NCBI GenBank assembly: GCA_009801085.1 | Contig: VNWV01000052.1 | Location: 1 to 64,000, forward strand | From: Lasiodiplodia sp. COLG20 | Taxonomy: Eukaryota > Ascomycota > Dothideomycetes > Botryosphaeriales > Botryosphaeriaceae | Direction: 5' to 3' | Length of the DNA stretch: 64,000 bases | Part shown: in pieces, positions 32,632 to 43,468 of the stretch | Layout: the number at the start of each line of letters is the position of its first letter | Position numbering within the stretch: position 1 is the first letter of the stretch | Notes under the pieces: generated by a model | The model's database searches: none | The model's input: the letters and a program-made list of their open reading frames with translations, nothing else | What the model was told of the DNA's origin: nothing | Program-made: the position numbers and the translations under genes

Positions 32632-34574
32632 TTACGACGGCCTCCTCTCCGGCTTGGGCTTCCTGGGTCCTCCCTTCAGGGACTTCATGCGCGTGAGGAA
32701 ACCGCTGGGCTTGGGCTCATCGGCTGGGCCTGCCTCGCCGGTGGGAAATCTCTCCAGGTTCGGCCGTCCAGGGGAGCTCGGTGCCCGAGCGCGACCGACC
32801 GAAGCGCCCTTCTCATCGTAATCATCGAAGAACGGGTTCTTCTCCTGCAGCTTGCCCCTGCCTCCTGCGCTCTGGGGACCACCCAGCGGCGAGCTCTGGC
32901 CGTTCACCGGTGGGGGCGGGGGCGGGCGGCGGGAATCGTAGTCCACACCGGGAGAAACCACACGTCCTCCGTAATCGCGACGGGGCTGCGAAATGCCGCG
33001 GATCCTCTGGGCGAGAGACTTCTTGCGCGCAAGGCCACCGCCACCCATTCCCATTTCCTGCTCCGAGTCGCGCCTCTCCATGTCCTTTCTGCTTGCAGGG
33101 GCACCCTCGAGGAAAGTGCTCGATCCGAGACCGTTAGACTCGTCACCGTGGATAGGCTCGATATCCGACTTGGGGTTGTAGAAGCCTGCCTGGCCGGCCG
33201 ACGGCTTGGGAAGGTCGACCTCGTTGCGTGCGGCCGACGAGAAGTCAGAAAATCCCTCAGCACCGCGACCGTGGAACTGGTCAAGGTTCATGGAAGCGTT
33301 AACGGGACCGGAGCCACCCATAACGTTGTTGGCCGAACCCTCCGGGAACGCCTGCATCGGGGCCCGCTGAGATCCCTTCCGGTTACGGTGGGGGTTGCAA
33401 GCATCGAAGGGACCATCGTGGTGGAACACTAAGCGTTTTCGTCAGCAAACGGCGACAGGAGGGCCTCAACGAAACTTACTGCTTGGGCCGTAGATGCCGG
33501 AGACGTCGAGCTTGTCAATGAGATCGAGACCCCTGGGCTTCCTGACTTTGCCGTCCTTGCGGCCGGATTCCCTCTCCTTGCGCTCCCTGTGCCTTCTCTC
33601 GCGACGCCTGCGCTCCTCCTCCATCGAGTGCTTGTCCATGATCGACGACTCGGAGTTGCGGCGGGGCCTGCGCGACTCGCCGGCGCGCTCGGGGCTTTTG
33701 AAAATGTCGAGCTCCTCGCGCGGGGGACGGCGGGGAGGAGCCCTGGAGCCGCTGGCGTTGCGGCGGTGATCTTCATCCATCGGGCGGCGCGGCGGACGCC
33801 CCGGAGCGGTACCAGATCGCGGCGGGCCGGGCGGACGAGGGAAGGATGTGCCTGGCGGGAGTTAGCGACGCCAATCGGACTGGTAGGAACAAACGCGTAC
33901 CATCAGGACCGGCCTTCTTCTCATCCTTGTCTTGCAGACTCATCTCGGCCTGTGGTTTCGGATAGTCAGCAAACAGCTTGGTGAAGACGGCGAACTTGTC
34001 CATCGCGGTGGGCAGCGAGCGAGAGGGCAGGAGGCGAGCGAGGGCGCGGCGTCATTTTGTGCAAGTGGGCGGGCAGTTACACAAGCGCCTTTAGAGCGGA
34101 GCTTATCTGCGGCGGAAGCAGGGGCGTGGGAAATAGGCTCGGGACGTACAAACAGCTCTTCTGCAGCGGTTGCGTAGGTGGGCTTATCGGAAGCCATGTT
34201 GTTGGGTTGATACGCAGGGAATTGTGATTGGAACTGGCCTTGCGGCGGCTGGGAGCCCTCGAACTCTGCCAAAAAGGGGTTCCGCGACTGCGGACGCTGG
34301 GCGGTGGTGCGCGGGGTGGGCAGAGAGGGCGACGGCGACGGCAGGCCTTGGGGCGATGCAGCGCGGTTGCGGAAGGGATTGTTGGAAGATAAGTTGAGCG
34401 ACAGGGCGGGCGAGGGCCGACGCTCTAGTAATGGGAGGCGTAATCAGCGGCGATATGGGGCAAGGATGTTGCGCAAGGAGACGCATGAAACGACGACGGC
34501 AGCATAGGTGTGGATGTGTGGGTGGTTTGGCAACAGGGGAACGCACCTGGCACCGAGGGCTGGACGAGCGACAT
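32632..34574 (-). CDS. pal1: Pal1 family cell-morphology / endocytic protein
   Basis: Minus-strand exons 34547-34574, 34150-34424, 33901-33949, 33480-33851 and 32632-33428 (506 aa). The signature PFDACNPHRNRKGSQRAPMQAF with SANNVMGGSGP is the core of the Pal1 domain (PF08316); upstream RKPRGLDLIDKLDVSGIYGP is also typical. Three NPF tripeptides (NNPFRN, RNPFLAEF, KNPFFDDY) are EH-domain ligands, as in yeast Pal1 (binds Ede1) and fission yeast Pal1 (growth-zone cell wall integrity, binds Sla2). It acts at cortical endocytic sites. The C-terminus is basic and Pro-rich. The 200-nt intron 33950-34149 is the least certain junction, because another short exon could hide there. It is divergent from MED31. 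Confidence 0.92.
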
Positions 34575-35481
34575 GATTGCCGCCCGATAACTGGCGATTG
34601 CGATCGGCTGCTAATAGGACCACTGCCGGCGAGAGATGAGGTGTTGCGTGTGTGCGGGACGCAGCAGCGAGTAGGACGGAGCGGGCAGCTTGCTGTTGCG
34701 CGGGCGACGCTTGGGCGCCCAAGAATGCTGAATGATGAAAGGCTGCTCGGATATGATAGCGCAGTGAGATTGAAACAGTGGAGGGGCGTGTCCGGGTGGG
34801 TGGTCTGGCGCGGGCTCTGCCTGGGCGGCGAAGGACGTGCAAGAGGGGTTCGCGGAGTCGCAGCGGCCTGTCCGTCTCTTTTAGGTACGCTCTGGCAGCA
34901 GCGACGCAGCGAGACCAGCGCCAAGTTTCTCCCCGACCAAATGCTGAGGGCGTGCTGCCAGAGCCGACTAAATTATAGCGAGTCAGCTGCAACCCCGGTG
35001 ACCCTGGCGATCGAAATGCGCACGCCCAGGCCACTGCCAGGACCAGAACGGCCGAGGCTGGCGCGCCGGTGCCTGGCGCAGCGCGGTGGGCCGCGAGGCA
35101 GGCCAGCCAGCCAGCCCGCCCGCCGCCGCCCGCCCGCGCCTCCAGCAAGAGCTGAGTGGCCGCTCGCGAGAGGCATCAGCAGCCCTGCCAGTGCCCTGCG
35201 TGCGGCCCGCAGGAGAGCAGCATCTGGCGTGCTCCCGATCCCGCCAGCCCGAACCGCTGCCAACTTGCGGGGAAAGCGCTGGTCCAGTGCCCGTTTCGGC
35301 GTCTTGCCAGCCGTCGTCGGAAATTCGACGACCCTCCCCGCTTCTCCCTGAGGAGCTCCTAGCCACCTGCGAACTAGCCAGCCTGCCGCCACCTCTAGCC
35401 CGCCGCCTCTCTCGGAAGCCAGAGGCACGCGTGCCCGCCGCCTCACAACGCACGCCTCCCGCTGCACAACCGCTCTCCCAC
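34575..35481. other. divergent promoter region Pal1 / MED31
   Basis: About 900 bp, very GC-rich toward MED31, with long overlapping ORFs on both strands that are compositional artefacts. A possible weak TATA-like aattatag occurs at about 34970. I see no clear core element. Confidence 0.4.
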
Positions 35482-35969
35482 ATGGCCCTGGCCCAGGCAC
35501 CCGAGGGAGCCGCCCCTGCCCCTGCTGCTGCTGCAGAGCCGCTCTACGGGGGCTACACCCGCTTCGAGCTGGAGCTGGAGGTGAGATTACAAATGCGCGC
35601 GACGGGGACGCGCAAAGCTCCAGGCTGACCCACTGCAGTTTGTCCAGTGCCTGGCCAATCCGTGGTACCTGAACCACCTGGCCGTGCAAAAGTACCTGGA
35701 CAACCCCGACTTCGTCGCGTATCTCGACTACCTGCAGTACTTTGCCCGGCCCCAGTACGCAAAGTACCTCACGTACGTCATCCCTCTGCCGCCCTCTTCC
35801 GTGTGGAGCTGACCCGCCGCGCTACAGGCATCCCGGTCCGACGCTGCGCGCGCTGCAACTGCTCCAGCAAGAGCAATTCCGCAAGGAAATCATCATGCCG
35901 GACACCGTGGGCCGGATGATTGAAGAGGGCGTCCGAGCCAGCGCCGGCGATCGTCACGGCCGGCCGTGA
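35482..35969 (+). CDS. med31: Mediator complex subunit 31 (MED31/Soh1)
   Basis: Exons 35482-35580, 35639-35772 and 35828-35969 (124 aa; introns 58 and 55 nt, phases agree). After an Ala/Pro-rich leader the whole MED31 fold is present: RFELELEFVQCLANP, YLNHLAVQKYLDNPDF, YLDYLQYFARP, YAKYLTHPGPTLRALQLLQQ, EIIMPDTVGRMIEEG. It is a Mediator middle-module subunit contacting RNA polymerase II at promoters. Length and all conserved blocks fit the family, so I regard it as functional. Confidence 0.96.
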
Positions 35970-38104
35970 GATTTGCAATCTCAGATTGAGTCCCGTGAGC
36001 ACGCCATTATCCCCGCCCAAAGCCCGTGGAATGGTGCTTCTCTTCTCTATCAGCCATTGGCGCCGCATGCGGAAGGTGTCGTGCGAGAGCAGCATTGCAT
36101 CTCGTGTCGCCGGGGGCATTCTCCATGAGTTCGAGCTTTTCCCTGATCTGCGCGACCCCAGCAGCTGCGTCGCGGAGAACGACCAAAGTGAGGAAGCTTG
36201 AACGGAAGCCAAAAACCAAACGCGCATCTTTACCGACTGCTGATCCCGCGGGACGAGTGCATTCTTCGCGGCTACACAGACGACATGTACCTTTTATCAA
36301 ATTCCTTTCTAAATCGGCCGTGTGCAATCTAACGCCCTCTTGGTAACCTGTCGTGGCACTTGAATTCACACGTTGCGCGGATCACCCTTCACCGTCTTTT
36401 TTCGCGTGCCTGCATTCCTGGTACTGAAGCTCTTGACTAGCTGTGGTAGTGCGGCGCAGCCAAGTAGGTAGCCCTGCCGCCCATGCATCCTTCTGAGAGC
36501 ATGAGCCTAAATCGACATCATGATCAAATGATCGCAGTGCCCGCCCATCCCTCGCCAGCCTTACCGCTCAACATAGTCGTAGAGAGACATTCAATTCCTC
36601 TCCTTCCTTGCTTCAGAATGTTTTGGACACGCGTCAGAGAAAAAACGGTGGCGGACTTGCATTGGCCGTCCATTGCTCGCGCACGCTTCATCTATTAGCC
36701 CCCGCGTAGCTGAGATCAAAGCCAAGACTTACCGCACCAGCTATTAATATCTGTACCGTTCTTTCAACCGGCCAGCCCTCGCACAGTGGCTCGGAAGATT
36801 AATCTGTGTGCTAGCCAGTGCGCCACGGCACCTAGGATCTGGACCGGAACCAGCACGAAGAAAGCGCAAGCTTTGGCGCCCATTACCCAAATTGCCGTTG
36901 TCACGCTACCATCCCACATGGGGTTTCCCGAAGGATCCAGTAGTACCGAAGCAGAGTACGTACGGGAAACAGCCACTCATGTGACCTGTGGAGAGGGATA
37001 GGAGCAGATGGCCACGGCACACGGCCAGTTCGCGAGTCGTGACCTGCAGTGGCGCAGGGCTTCCTTTGTGGCGCTGCTGATTCGCGGCTGGCCGAAGTGC
37101 TTTTCCCAACCCATGGTTCTCGATACCTTTCGATAGTGTTTTCGCGCGTTCCCCTGAATGTATATGGGAGAGCCCTACCGGTCACAGTGCACGGTCATGC
37201 ATCCAGGTCGCTATAGCGACGCCGATAATCTTACGACAGAACCCTCTCCTTTCATCCCGCATTGTCCGAGAAGTGGAGGCGTCATCTTTCGGAATCAATG
37301 TCTCCCGCGAACTGACCTGTCTTAGCTGAAGGACGGTTCTATTGTATCCTGTAGGAGTGCATGGGGGCCGTCATTTCTCATCCCGAGCCGTATACCTCAC
37401 GGCTCAACGGAGCTAACGCTCCTCTCATCCTCCACAAGGGAGTGTGGAGCAGACTAGCCTTCCAGCCACAAAACTAGCCATAGCTGCCGACCGAGCATTC
37501 TGGTAACGAGACCCGAGTGTCGTGGCCGCTGACGGCATACGACTCTATTTTTGTTCTTATCACCTCTCCCCCTTCCACGACGTTGCTGTTAGCAGCTCCA
37601 CTTGGCGCGATACGAGACAAGCCACATCGTCTCACAATACGTGCTCGCTCGTCAACCAGCTGGGCGTTGAGGCGTGCACCTGTGACGCCAGAGCAGAGCT
37701 GAATCATCAGCTCGGCACCGATTGCGTGGTTAAAGAGTCAAGAGAGACACTACCCGGACGATCGCTCTTCAGACGGCGCGATTGCCTTGCTGCGAACCGA
37801 CCTCGGAATGCTAGCGCGGAGGGATCTTCAAGGCAAGTCGTCCGCATGAAGCGATCATCACACGGCAGTCGAGCTCGCGATGATGCTTTAAATTCGGATT
37901 TGCGTTCCGTCTTCGGCCTCGAAACCGCCCATCAATTCTTCCCCCCACAAAAAAGTGTCTCGTCAAACGCCTTGCCCTGCATCAGGGCCTGTGAATCGTC
38001 GAAATATCGTCCAATGCCTGTTTCGCCGTCGCCATGCAGAAATAAACCCGTACCCAAACTCCATCGACTTTTGTACCGCACACTCCATGTATCCCACCAT
38101 GTCG
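35970..38104. other. intergenic, no gene recognised
   Basis: About 2.1 kb between convergent MED31 and rpc11. The largest open frame (37522-38214, plus) begins with GTG, has no domain-like sequence and runs antisense into the last rpc11 exon, so I do not call it. No tRNA cloverleaf was found by eye. Confidence 0.45.
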
Positions 38105-38736
38105 TTACTCTCTCCACTGTTTCGCGCACTTGGTGCACTGTGAACAAGTCAGCCTTCCAATCCGTGACCATAAACAAACCGCAGCCCCCAAAATCGAAAA
38201 CCCCGCTCATATAAACCCCCTCCCCCTCAATCATCCCGCAGCGGAACCGTCGGAAGAGGCGAAGGAGAAAAAAGGAGACGCACCTTGAAAAACGACGTCA
38301 TAGGCTCGTCGGCGCTGCGGATCTGGATCTGGTAGAAGTACGCGCGGTCTCCGCCGCACTGCATGTTGGGGCACTGGACCTCGGTCTGGTCGACGTTCTC
38401 CCACGCGTCTTTACCGCCCAGCACGTCCTCAACCTCCTTGCGCTTCATAGCCTTGCGCTCGTAGTAGCGCCGGTCCAGCACGTACTGGTACGGGCAGCTG
38501 CGGCACTCGAATCGGTTCTTGCCGCGCAGCGCCGCGTCGGGCGAGTTGTCGGGCACGTTGTCCGGGACGCGCGACACGGTCAGCGTGTTGGAGCAGGCGG
38601 GGCAGACTGTGCGTGCGCGCGGGTGGTGGTTAGCGTGACACTTTTTTTCTTTTTGGCGCTGTGACTCGAGCGGGAAGCGCGGGCTGCTGCCCTCGCATTG
38701 AAGGCGCAGTGGAAGAAAAAACGTACAGAGCAACAT
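38105..38736 (-). CDS. rpc11: RNA polymerase III subunit Rpc11 (RPC10-type, TFIIS-like)
   Basis: Minus-strand exons 38727-38736, 38284-38606 and 38105-38137 (121 aa). N-terminal zinc ribbon: MLLFCPACSNTL ... CRSCPYQYV. C-terminal TFIIS-like zinc ribbon: CPNMQC ... YFYQIQIRSADEPMTSFFK, completed by the 11-codon last exon CTKCAKQWRE. The DEP motif (acidic loop RSADEPMT) is the residue pair needed for RNA cleavage in Rpc11/TFIIS. Role: RNA 3' cleavage, termination and reinitiation by Pol III in the nucleus. A short insert (NVPDNSPDAALRG) makes it about ten residues longer than yeast Rpc11. The first exon holds only three and a third codons. It is divergent from the ankyrin gene at 39414. Confidence 0.95.
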
Positions 38737-39413
38737 CGTAAATGCGACAGTCTTTGCTGCCTGGACAATGGCGTCGAGATCTGAGAGCGCGCGGCGGCGC
38801 GAAGAGGTTGGTCGGTGGTACGAAGCAGAAGATGTGGAAGCTTCAGGAAAATAATGTCAAGCCTCCGGCGTCGATCATGGCGGGGGCTGCAGCAAAAGCG
38901 GGCGCGGAAAAGATTCCTCGAGGGGTGGGAACTTTGCCTGCAGCAGCGGCTTGGAAGGGTCCAGTCAAGCGCCGTCGCTCGAGCGCCAAGCGGCCAGCCA
39001 ACCAGACCCTCCGCCTCAGGAAGGGCTCCTGATTCACCTTGGGTTGCTCAGCTCTTGTTACTGCTCTTCACTGCCAGCTGCTTCGTCCGCATTTTTGAGA
39101 GGCTCCAAGAATTTCCCACTTTACGTTTCTGGGAGATCACGATAGTTGATCTCGGAATCTCACTCCTGCCCTTCCTCATCCGTCACCCCTCCTGAGACAC
39201 CCCGCTACCGTCGCCGCCGCGCTCCGCCGAACGAACAACCGCGCGTCCGTCCTTACCACGAAACAAGCCACAAACGTCTTTCCCTTCCTTCAGGCGTCCA
39301 TTCTTCGCTTCCCTGTCCTCCCCCAAAAGTCCCCCTAAGACAACAAATCTCCCCCACCACCGGTCAAATCCGCCGGCGAAGGAAACACGAGAACCGACAA
39401 GAACGCGGCGACC
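38737..39413. other. divergent promoter region rpc11 / ankyrin gene
   Basis: 677 bp shared upstream region. A pyrimidine-rich stretch near 39290-39360 (tcctcccccaaaag, tctcccccaccacc) precedes the plus-strand ATG, as in many fungal 5' leaders. No TATA element is obvious. Confidence 0.45.
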
Positions 39414-40254
39414 ATGTCCGACGACCACGGTGCTTCTCACCGCGAGCTCCTGATGGAGGCTTGCCGGCGCAACAACACGTCGCTGCTGGAGGAGGTGTTG
39501 GCGGAGCTGTCGACGGCCGGCGGCGAGAAGGCGACGGAGCACATAGCCAAGACGCTGAATGACGCGCGGGACGGCATCGGCAACGGCGTGCTGCACCTGG
39601 CGGCCAGCAACGGAGCCTGTACGTGTGAAGAACAAACCCCCACCACCAGTTCATTTCCCATTGTGCTTCCTTACACAATCCCCGATTCGCATGGATGAGC
39701 AGGAACAAGGCAGCCGCTTTGGAGAAATGCTCCGGGAAAACAAAAAGGCGGATGAAGCTCCCCCCTTTCGTATCCCAGTTCCATGTCTCACATCCGCTTC
39801 CATCTTCCTTCCGCACCCTCTCGGTCAAATTCCATATATATATTGTGGCTTGTTCCATGAAGACCCGAAAGAGCCCCCCTTGCTAATCTTGCATCCACCC
39901 GCTCCGAATTTAGACGACGTTCTAGACATCCTGCTCGACCAGGAAGGCCTGGAGATCGACGAGCTGGACCGCATGGAGAAGGACACGCCGCTGCACAAGG
40001 CGGTGCGCTTCGTCAACAGCCTGGCCAAGGAAGAGTGGGAGAATGGCGCCCACATCGTCGACATCCTCGTCGACGCCGGCTGCGACCCGCGGATACGCAA
40101 CAAGGCCAAGCTGCGCCCCTTCGACCTCGTCGACCCCCGCAACACCGAGCTGCGCAAGATGCTGCAGAAGGCCGAGTTCGCCATGATGGCCGGCGGCGAC
40201 GTCGTCGAGGAGGACGATGACGGCCCCACTGGTAGTGGAAGCGACAGCGATTAA
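39414..40254 (+). CDS. small ankyrin-repeat protein (yeast YGL242C-like)
   Basis: Exons 39414-39618 and 39914-40254 give 181 aa, with phase agreement across a 295-nt intron that is long for this window. N-terminal helices (SHRELLMEACRRNNTSLLEEVLAEL) lead into ankyrin repeats (GNGVLHLAASNGAYDDVLDILL; DTPLHKAVRFVNSL; HIVDILVDAGCDPRIRNKAKLRPFDLV), and the protein ends in an acidic tail (VEEDDDGPTGSGSDSD). Length and layout match the small conserved fungal ankyrin protein represented by S. cerevisiae YGL242C, whose function is not established. It is probably cytosolic or nuclear and acts by protein binding. Confidence 0.9.
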
Positions 40255-40693
40255 AAATGGGCAACACGATATGGAGGGTCGTGGATCATGACGAACGGGA
40301 GGCTTTAGATCCTTTTTTGGATTATCTAAGTGCGGGCGTTGCGGTAGAGTTGATAGATAGCTCTCGGCTTGCACGCGCAGGCGTTGGGTTCAGGTGTTTA
40401 TAGGTCACAGAGCAAGGGCACATAGCAAGCGAGGATCAGCAAAAGAAAGCCCATTGAATGTTGCACTCTCCCATTAATGCTGGGGTGATTGTGAATCCGA
40501 TATCCCTTGAGAAATCCTTATCCGTGATAAGAGTCCATGTCTCTCGTGTAACCCATTTAATGTAAAACCCACAACCGTCAAACGCCGATAGTCTCCGGGG
40601 TATCAGGTAGGATGCTCGGTGTAAGATCTGGTTGGCATTAGCGGGTGATCTGACTCCTACGTAAGGAGACATTCTTACCGCGCAGCGAACATC
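40255..40693. other. convergent intergenic
   Basis: 439 bp of 3' UTR sequence for the ankyrin gene (plus) and the SF3b5 gene (minus). No gene was seen. Confidence 0.55.
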
Positions 40694-41285
40694 TTACTCC
40701 TGGCCCTTGCCATCCTGACCCTCCTCCATGTTGACGTCCTCCTTGCGAGAAAACTGCTTGAAGCCCTCGGCCTTGGGAGCCTCCGTGTCGGGGCCCTGCG
40801 AGAAGAACTTCATGCTTGTGAACTTGTCCTTTTGGCCGAAGTCCTCGGCCCACTTGGCCGCCATCTTCTTAGCATGCTCAGCCTGCTGCTCCTCGTAGTA
40901 CTTGTCACTGTGGGTCTGGCCACGCTGTAAGTGTAGTTATCCGTCCTCCTAGGAAAATGCGATCGGGAGACATCGAGGTTATTCCTGTACCTGAGGAGCG
41001 CGGCCAGCAGCTTGGATCATGGCCTCGATCTGCGCGAGGCGGATTCTCTCACGCGAGACGCCCATGCCGATGGCGGTGTGCTGCAGCAACTCAGGGTGTC
41101 CGACGACCGAGGAGCGGTAGTCGCGCATGTAGTTGGTCTTGAATTCGAAGGGCGAAGTGTCGGCGTGACCGGTACCGACGTAGCGAGCCTGGAGCTGCTC
41201 GAGCTGCTGCTGGGTGCGGAGCTTGTCGGCCTGCGCGTCGCGCGTCAGCGAGATCTTCTAGCGGCGAGGCTGCGGGGCTTACCAT
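40694..41285 (-). CDS. SF3b subunit 5 (Ysf3/SF3b10) with C-terminal extension
   Basis: Minus-strand exons 41283-41285 (ATG only), 40991-41230 and 40694-40924 (157 aa). The first intron (52 nt, gtaagc ... CTGAC ... gcgcag) puts Met directly in front of ADKLRTQQQLEQLQARYVGTG, the exact start expected for the family. The core continues with HADTSPFEF, DYRSSVVGHPELL and ERIRLAQIEAMIQ, and ends at AAGRAPQ, where normal SF3b5 proteins (about 85 aa) end. The 66-nt second intron joins this to a 77-codon charged exon (SDKYYEEQQAEHAKKMAAKW ... KQFSRKEDVNMEE). If that intron is retained, translation ends after VQE, giving a canonical-size protein. Role: part of the U2 snRNP SF3b complex that binds the branch site. 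Function of the extension is unknown. Confidence 0.9.
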
Positions 41286-41717
41286 GATTGCTTTTCTTGA
41301 AGTAGTGGTGGTAGAGGTGTTGGAAAGTTTGAGTGCGATTGAGAGGCGGAGCTGGTTGTTGCAGCGCAGTCGTCGTCGTCGGAAAAGGTGAAGGTGATGG
41401 AAGAAGACGCGGTGATCGCCGCCGCAGCCCTATAATCGTGGGGCGGCGGTTAATATTCGGCAAAAGGCGCGTGCCTGTCGTTCGTTCGCGCGTCTGCAGC
41501 CGCGCAATGCATCGCACGCCCGCACGCACGCCGCAGCCTTCTCCACGCTCCCTGCCTGCCAATGCTCCCGGAAAGCCGTCATTGATGTCGCGCTCATACC
41601 ATCCCTCGTAGGACATTCTCACCACCGCCAAACACACCAGTCTGTCATTCCAGCATCACATCCACGGGCTAGCCTCCCCGCGCAATCCTTATTCACCCAA
41701 CCACTTATATCTTCGCC
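41286..41717. other. divergent promoter region SF3b5 / coiled-coil gene
   Basis: 432 bp. On the minus strand, AATATTAA and GATTATAGGG lie about 140-170 nt before the SF3b5 ATG and may be core-promoter elements. The plus-strand side has CACTTATATC about 15 nt before the 41718 ATG, too close for a TATA box. Confidence 0.4.
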
Positions 41718-42834
41718 ATGCCGGAAATACCAATTACCCCTGGCTCCCCCAACCGCTCCGCAAACGAAGACACTCCCATGGACGATGCGCCATCCATCAA
41801 TTCCGCCGCGACGCGCCCAGCTGCCGAGGTTCCGTACAACCGCGAATTTGAGGACAGCATTATGCGCGTCATCTTAGATCCGCCGGCCACCAATGATGGT
41901 GTTGAGTCGCGCGGCCCGCTCCCGGCATTCCTACTGGGCCGCGACACGGTGCCGCATGAAGAATTGCCTCTGCCGTTGGACGACGCGCGCCGACAGTACA
42001 AATCCATCATACCAGGAATCAAGCTCACCCACCCGACCGGCGCCTACGAGGGAGGAAACCCGGAGCCAACGGAGGAGGATAAGGCTTGGACCCGGCTGTG
42101 GATAGAGCGCAACAACATCAAGACGATCGACGACCTGCAGCGCGCCAAGGCCGGGGCCTATCAAGAAGAGCTGGACGAGATGCGCAGGCGCGCGCACGCC
42201 CGCAAGGAGGCCATCGACGAGAGGGAAAAGATCGAGAAGGAGCTCAAGGCCCTGAACGACCAGCGCGAGGTCGAGCTCAAGGCTCAGCGCAGCATCATCG
42301 AAAAGGCCAAGGCGAAGAAAGAGGAACGCAGGGCGAAGAGGACGAAGCTCGCTGCACCTATCGAAGAGGTGCATTGAGCTTGCCTGTTATTTCTCGTCTT
42401 TGCTTCTCGCTAATCATTGGCTTTTTATCGTGCCTCAGGCTCCTCGACGAGAAGTTCCGTCGACCGAGCCCAAGGACGATGTCGACATGAACGATGCGGT
42501 AACATCACAAGATATCGCTTCTATATGGAAACGGCCGGCTCGGGATAGTCCTTACTCCACCACTTTCACCGGGACAGGTCCACCGACCGCCCCCGCAAGC
42601 ATGAGAAGATGGATGAACTCATGCTCCAGGCCTTCCCCCGTCGATAATGAGATGCCGGGAACGCAACCCTCGGTCACCACAAGAAATCCACCGACTGCAC
42701 CTGCTAGCATGAGGGTGGGGAGGTCATCTTCCTACAACGGGACTTCTTATGGTACCGAGGAGGCTATCAGTAACGCAACCCGCGGCTATCCGCAAAGTCC
42801 CGCTGGCCGCTCCTGGCAAGAGAGAAGGGAATAG
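41718..42834 (+). CDS. hypothetical coiled-coil protein
   Basis: Two exons, 41718-42368 and 42439-42834 (348 aa; intron with GTGCAT donor, GCTAATC branch and CAG acceptor, phase 0). If the weak donor is not used, the protein stops at 42377 (219 aa). N-terminus disordered (PEIPITPGSPNRSANED), then a conserved-looking block (EFEDSIMRVILDPP, GPLPAFLLGRD, YKSIIPGIKLTHPTGAY) and a long Glu/Lys/Arg coiled coil (about 120-215: DKAWTRLWIERNNIKTIDDL, REKIEKELKALNDQREVELK). Exon 2 contains two copies of PPTAPASMR, which supports it being coding. I do not recognise the family. Past the TAG at 42832 the same frame continues with protein-like sequence (next entry), so the annotated end may be a truncation. 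Confidence 0.65.
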
Positions 42835-43074
42835 ATTATCTTGGAGGACAAAACAGCCAGGAATAGGCGGAAGTTGTGGAACGAAGCGAGGAGAAGGGAT
42901 CAGGAACTACTTCTCGACGAAGAGGAATAAAGGGATCTCCAACGAGCGAATCGGGTATTCAAACAGGCAGTGTGGAGAAACAAGGATGTTGGTCATGAGG
43001 AACATATTACTCGTAGATACCCCCAATATGGAAATGGAATACCGGAGTGGGCTCCATTTTTTCTACAGGCATAA
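42835..43074 (+). pseudogene. coding-like tail of the coiled-coil gene beyond two in-frame stops
   Basis: In the frame of the preceding exon, the 79 codons after TAG 42832 read as a charged helical segment (IILEDKTARNRRKLWNEARR ... LLLDEEE, then TAA 42928, then RDLQRANRVFKQAVWRNKDV ... EWAPFFLQA) before a final TAA at 43072. Composition resembles the upstream coiled coil and not random intergenic translation. Both stops differ from a Gln codon (CAG, CAA) by one C-to-T change. It is probably the decayed 3' end of the gene. Confidence 0.5.
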
Positions 43075-43398
43075 CCACTTATGGCTCACAATTGATTAGG
43101 CCTGGTCTACGAATCACCCGGTATTGGTGCGCTTACAATTAAAATGCGTGGAAAATGTTGAGGTTTCCCCCTATACGTGAATCGGCTTGTGAGCTCCCCG
43201 TCTTCCGTACCCATATTTTCGGCCTCAACGCCCTGATTTATTACACGCTATCCCATGATCGTCCTTGGCATGACTCTGAAACCATGATTGTTAATGCACT
43301 ACTATCTAGTACCCCGCACATTCCGTGGCTTCCGCAACCGTTAGGCAATGGCGTGCCATAACTCTTTCCCCCTTGGTACAACGCCTTTAACGGTAGAC

Positions 43399-43407
43399 CA
43401 TAAATAG
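43399..43407 (+). promoter_or_regulatory. TATA-like box of aldo-keto reductase gene
   Basis: CATAAATAG about 62 nt before the ATG at 43469, followed by an A/C-rich leader. Spacing fits a fungal TATA element. Confidence 0.5.
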
Positions 43408-43468
43408 CCGCAAAGTCTTGACAATTAACTTCCACCTGACATCAACACCAAACCCCCATAAGCAAAAC

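Noticed and set aside
37522..38214. 230-codon plus-strand ORF
   Set aside because: Begins with GTG, no domain-like segments, and overlaps the last rpc11 exon in antisense.
41091..41285. ORF starting MVSPAASPLEDL at the SF3b5 ATG
   Set aside because: Results from reading through the 52-nt first intron; splicing restores the family start ADKLRTQQQ.
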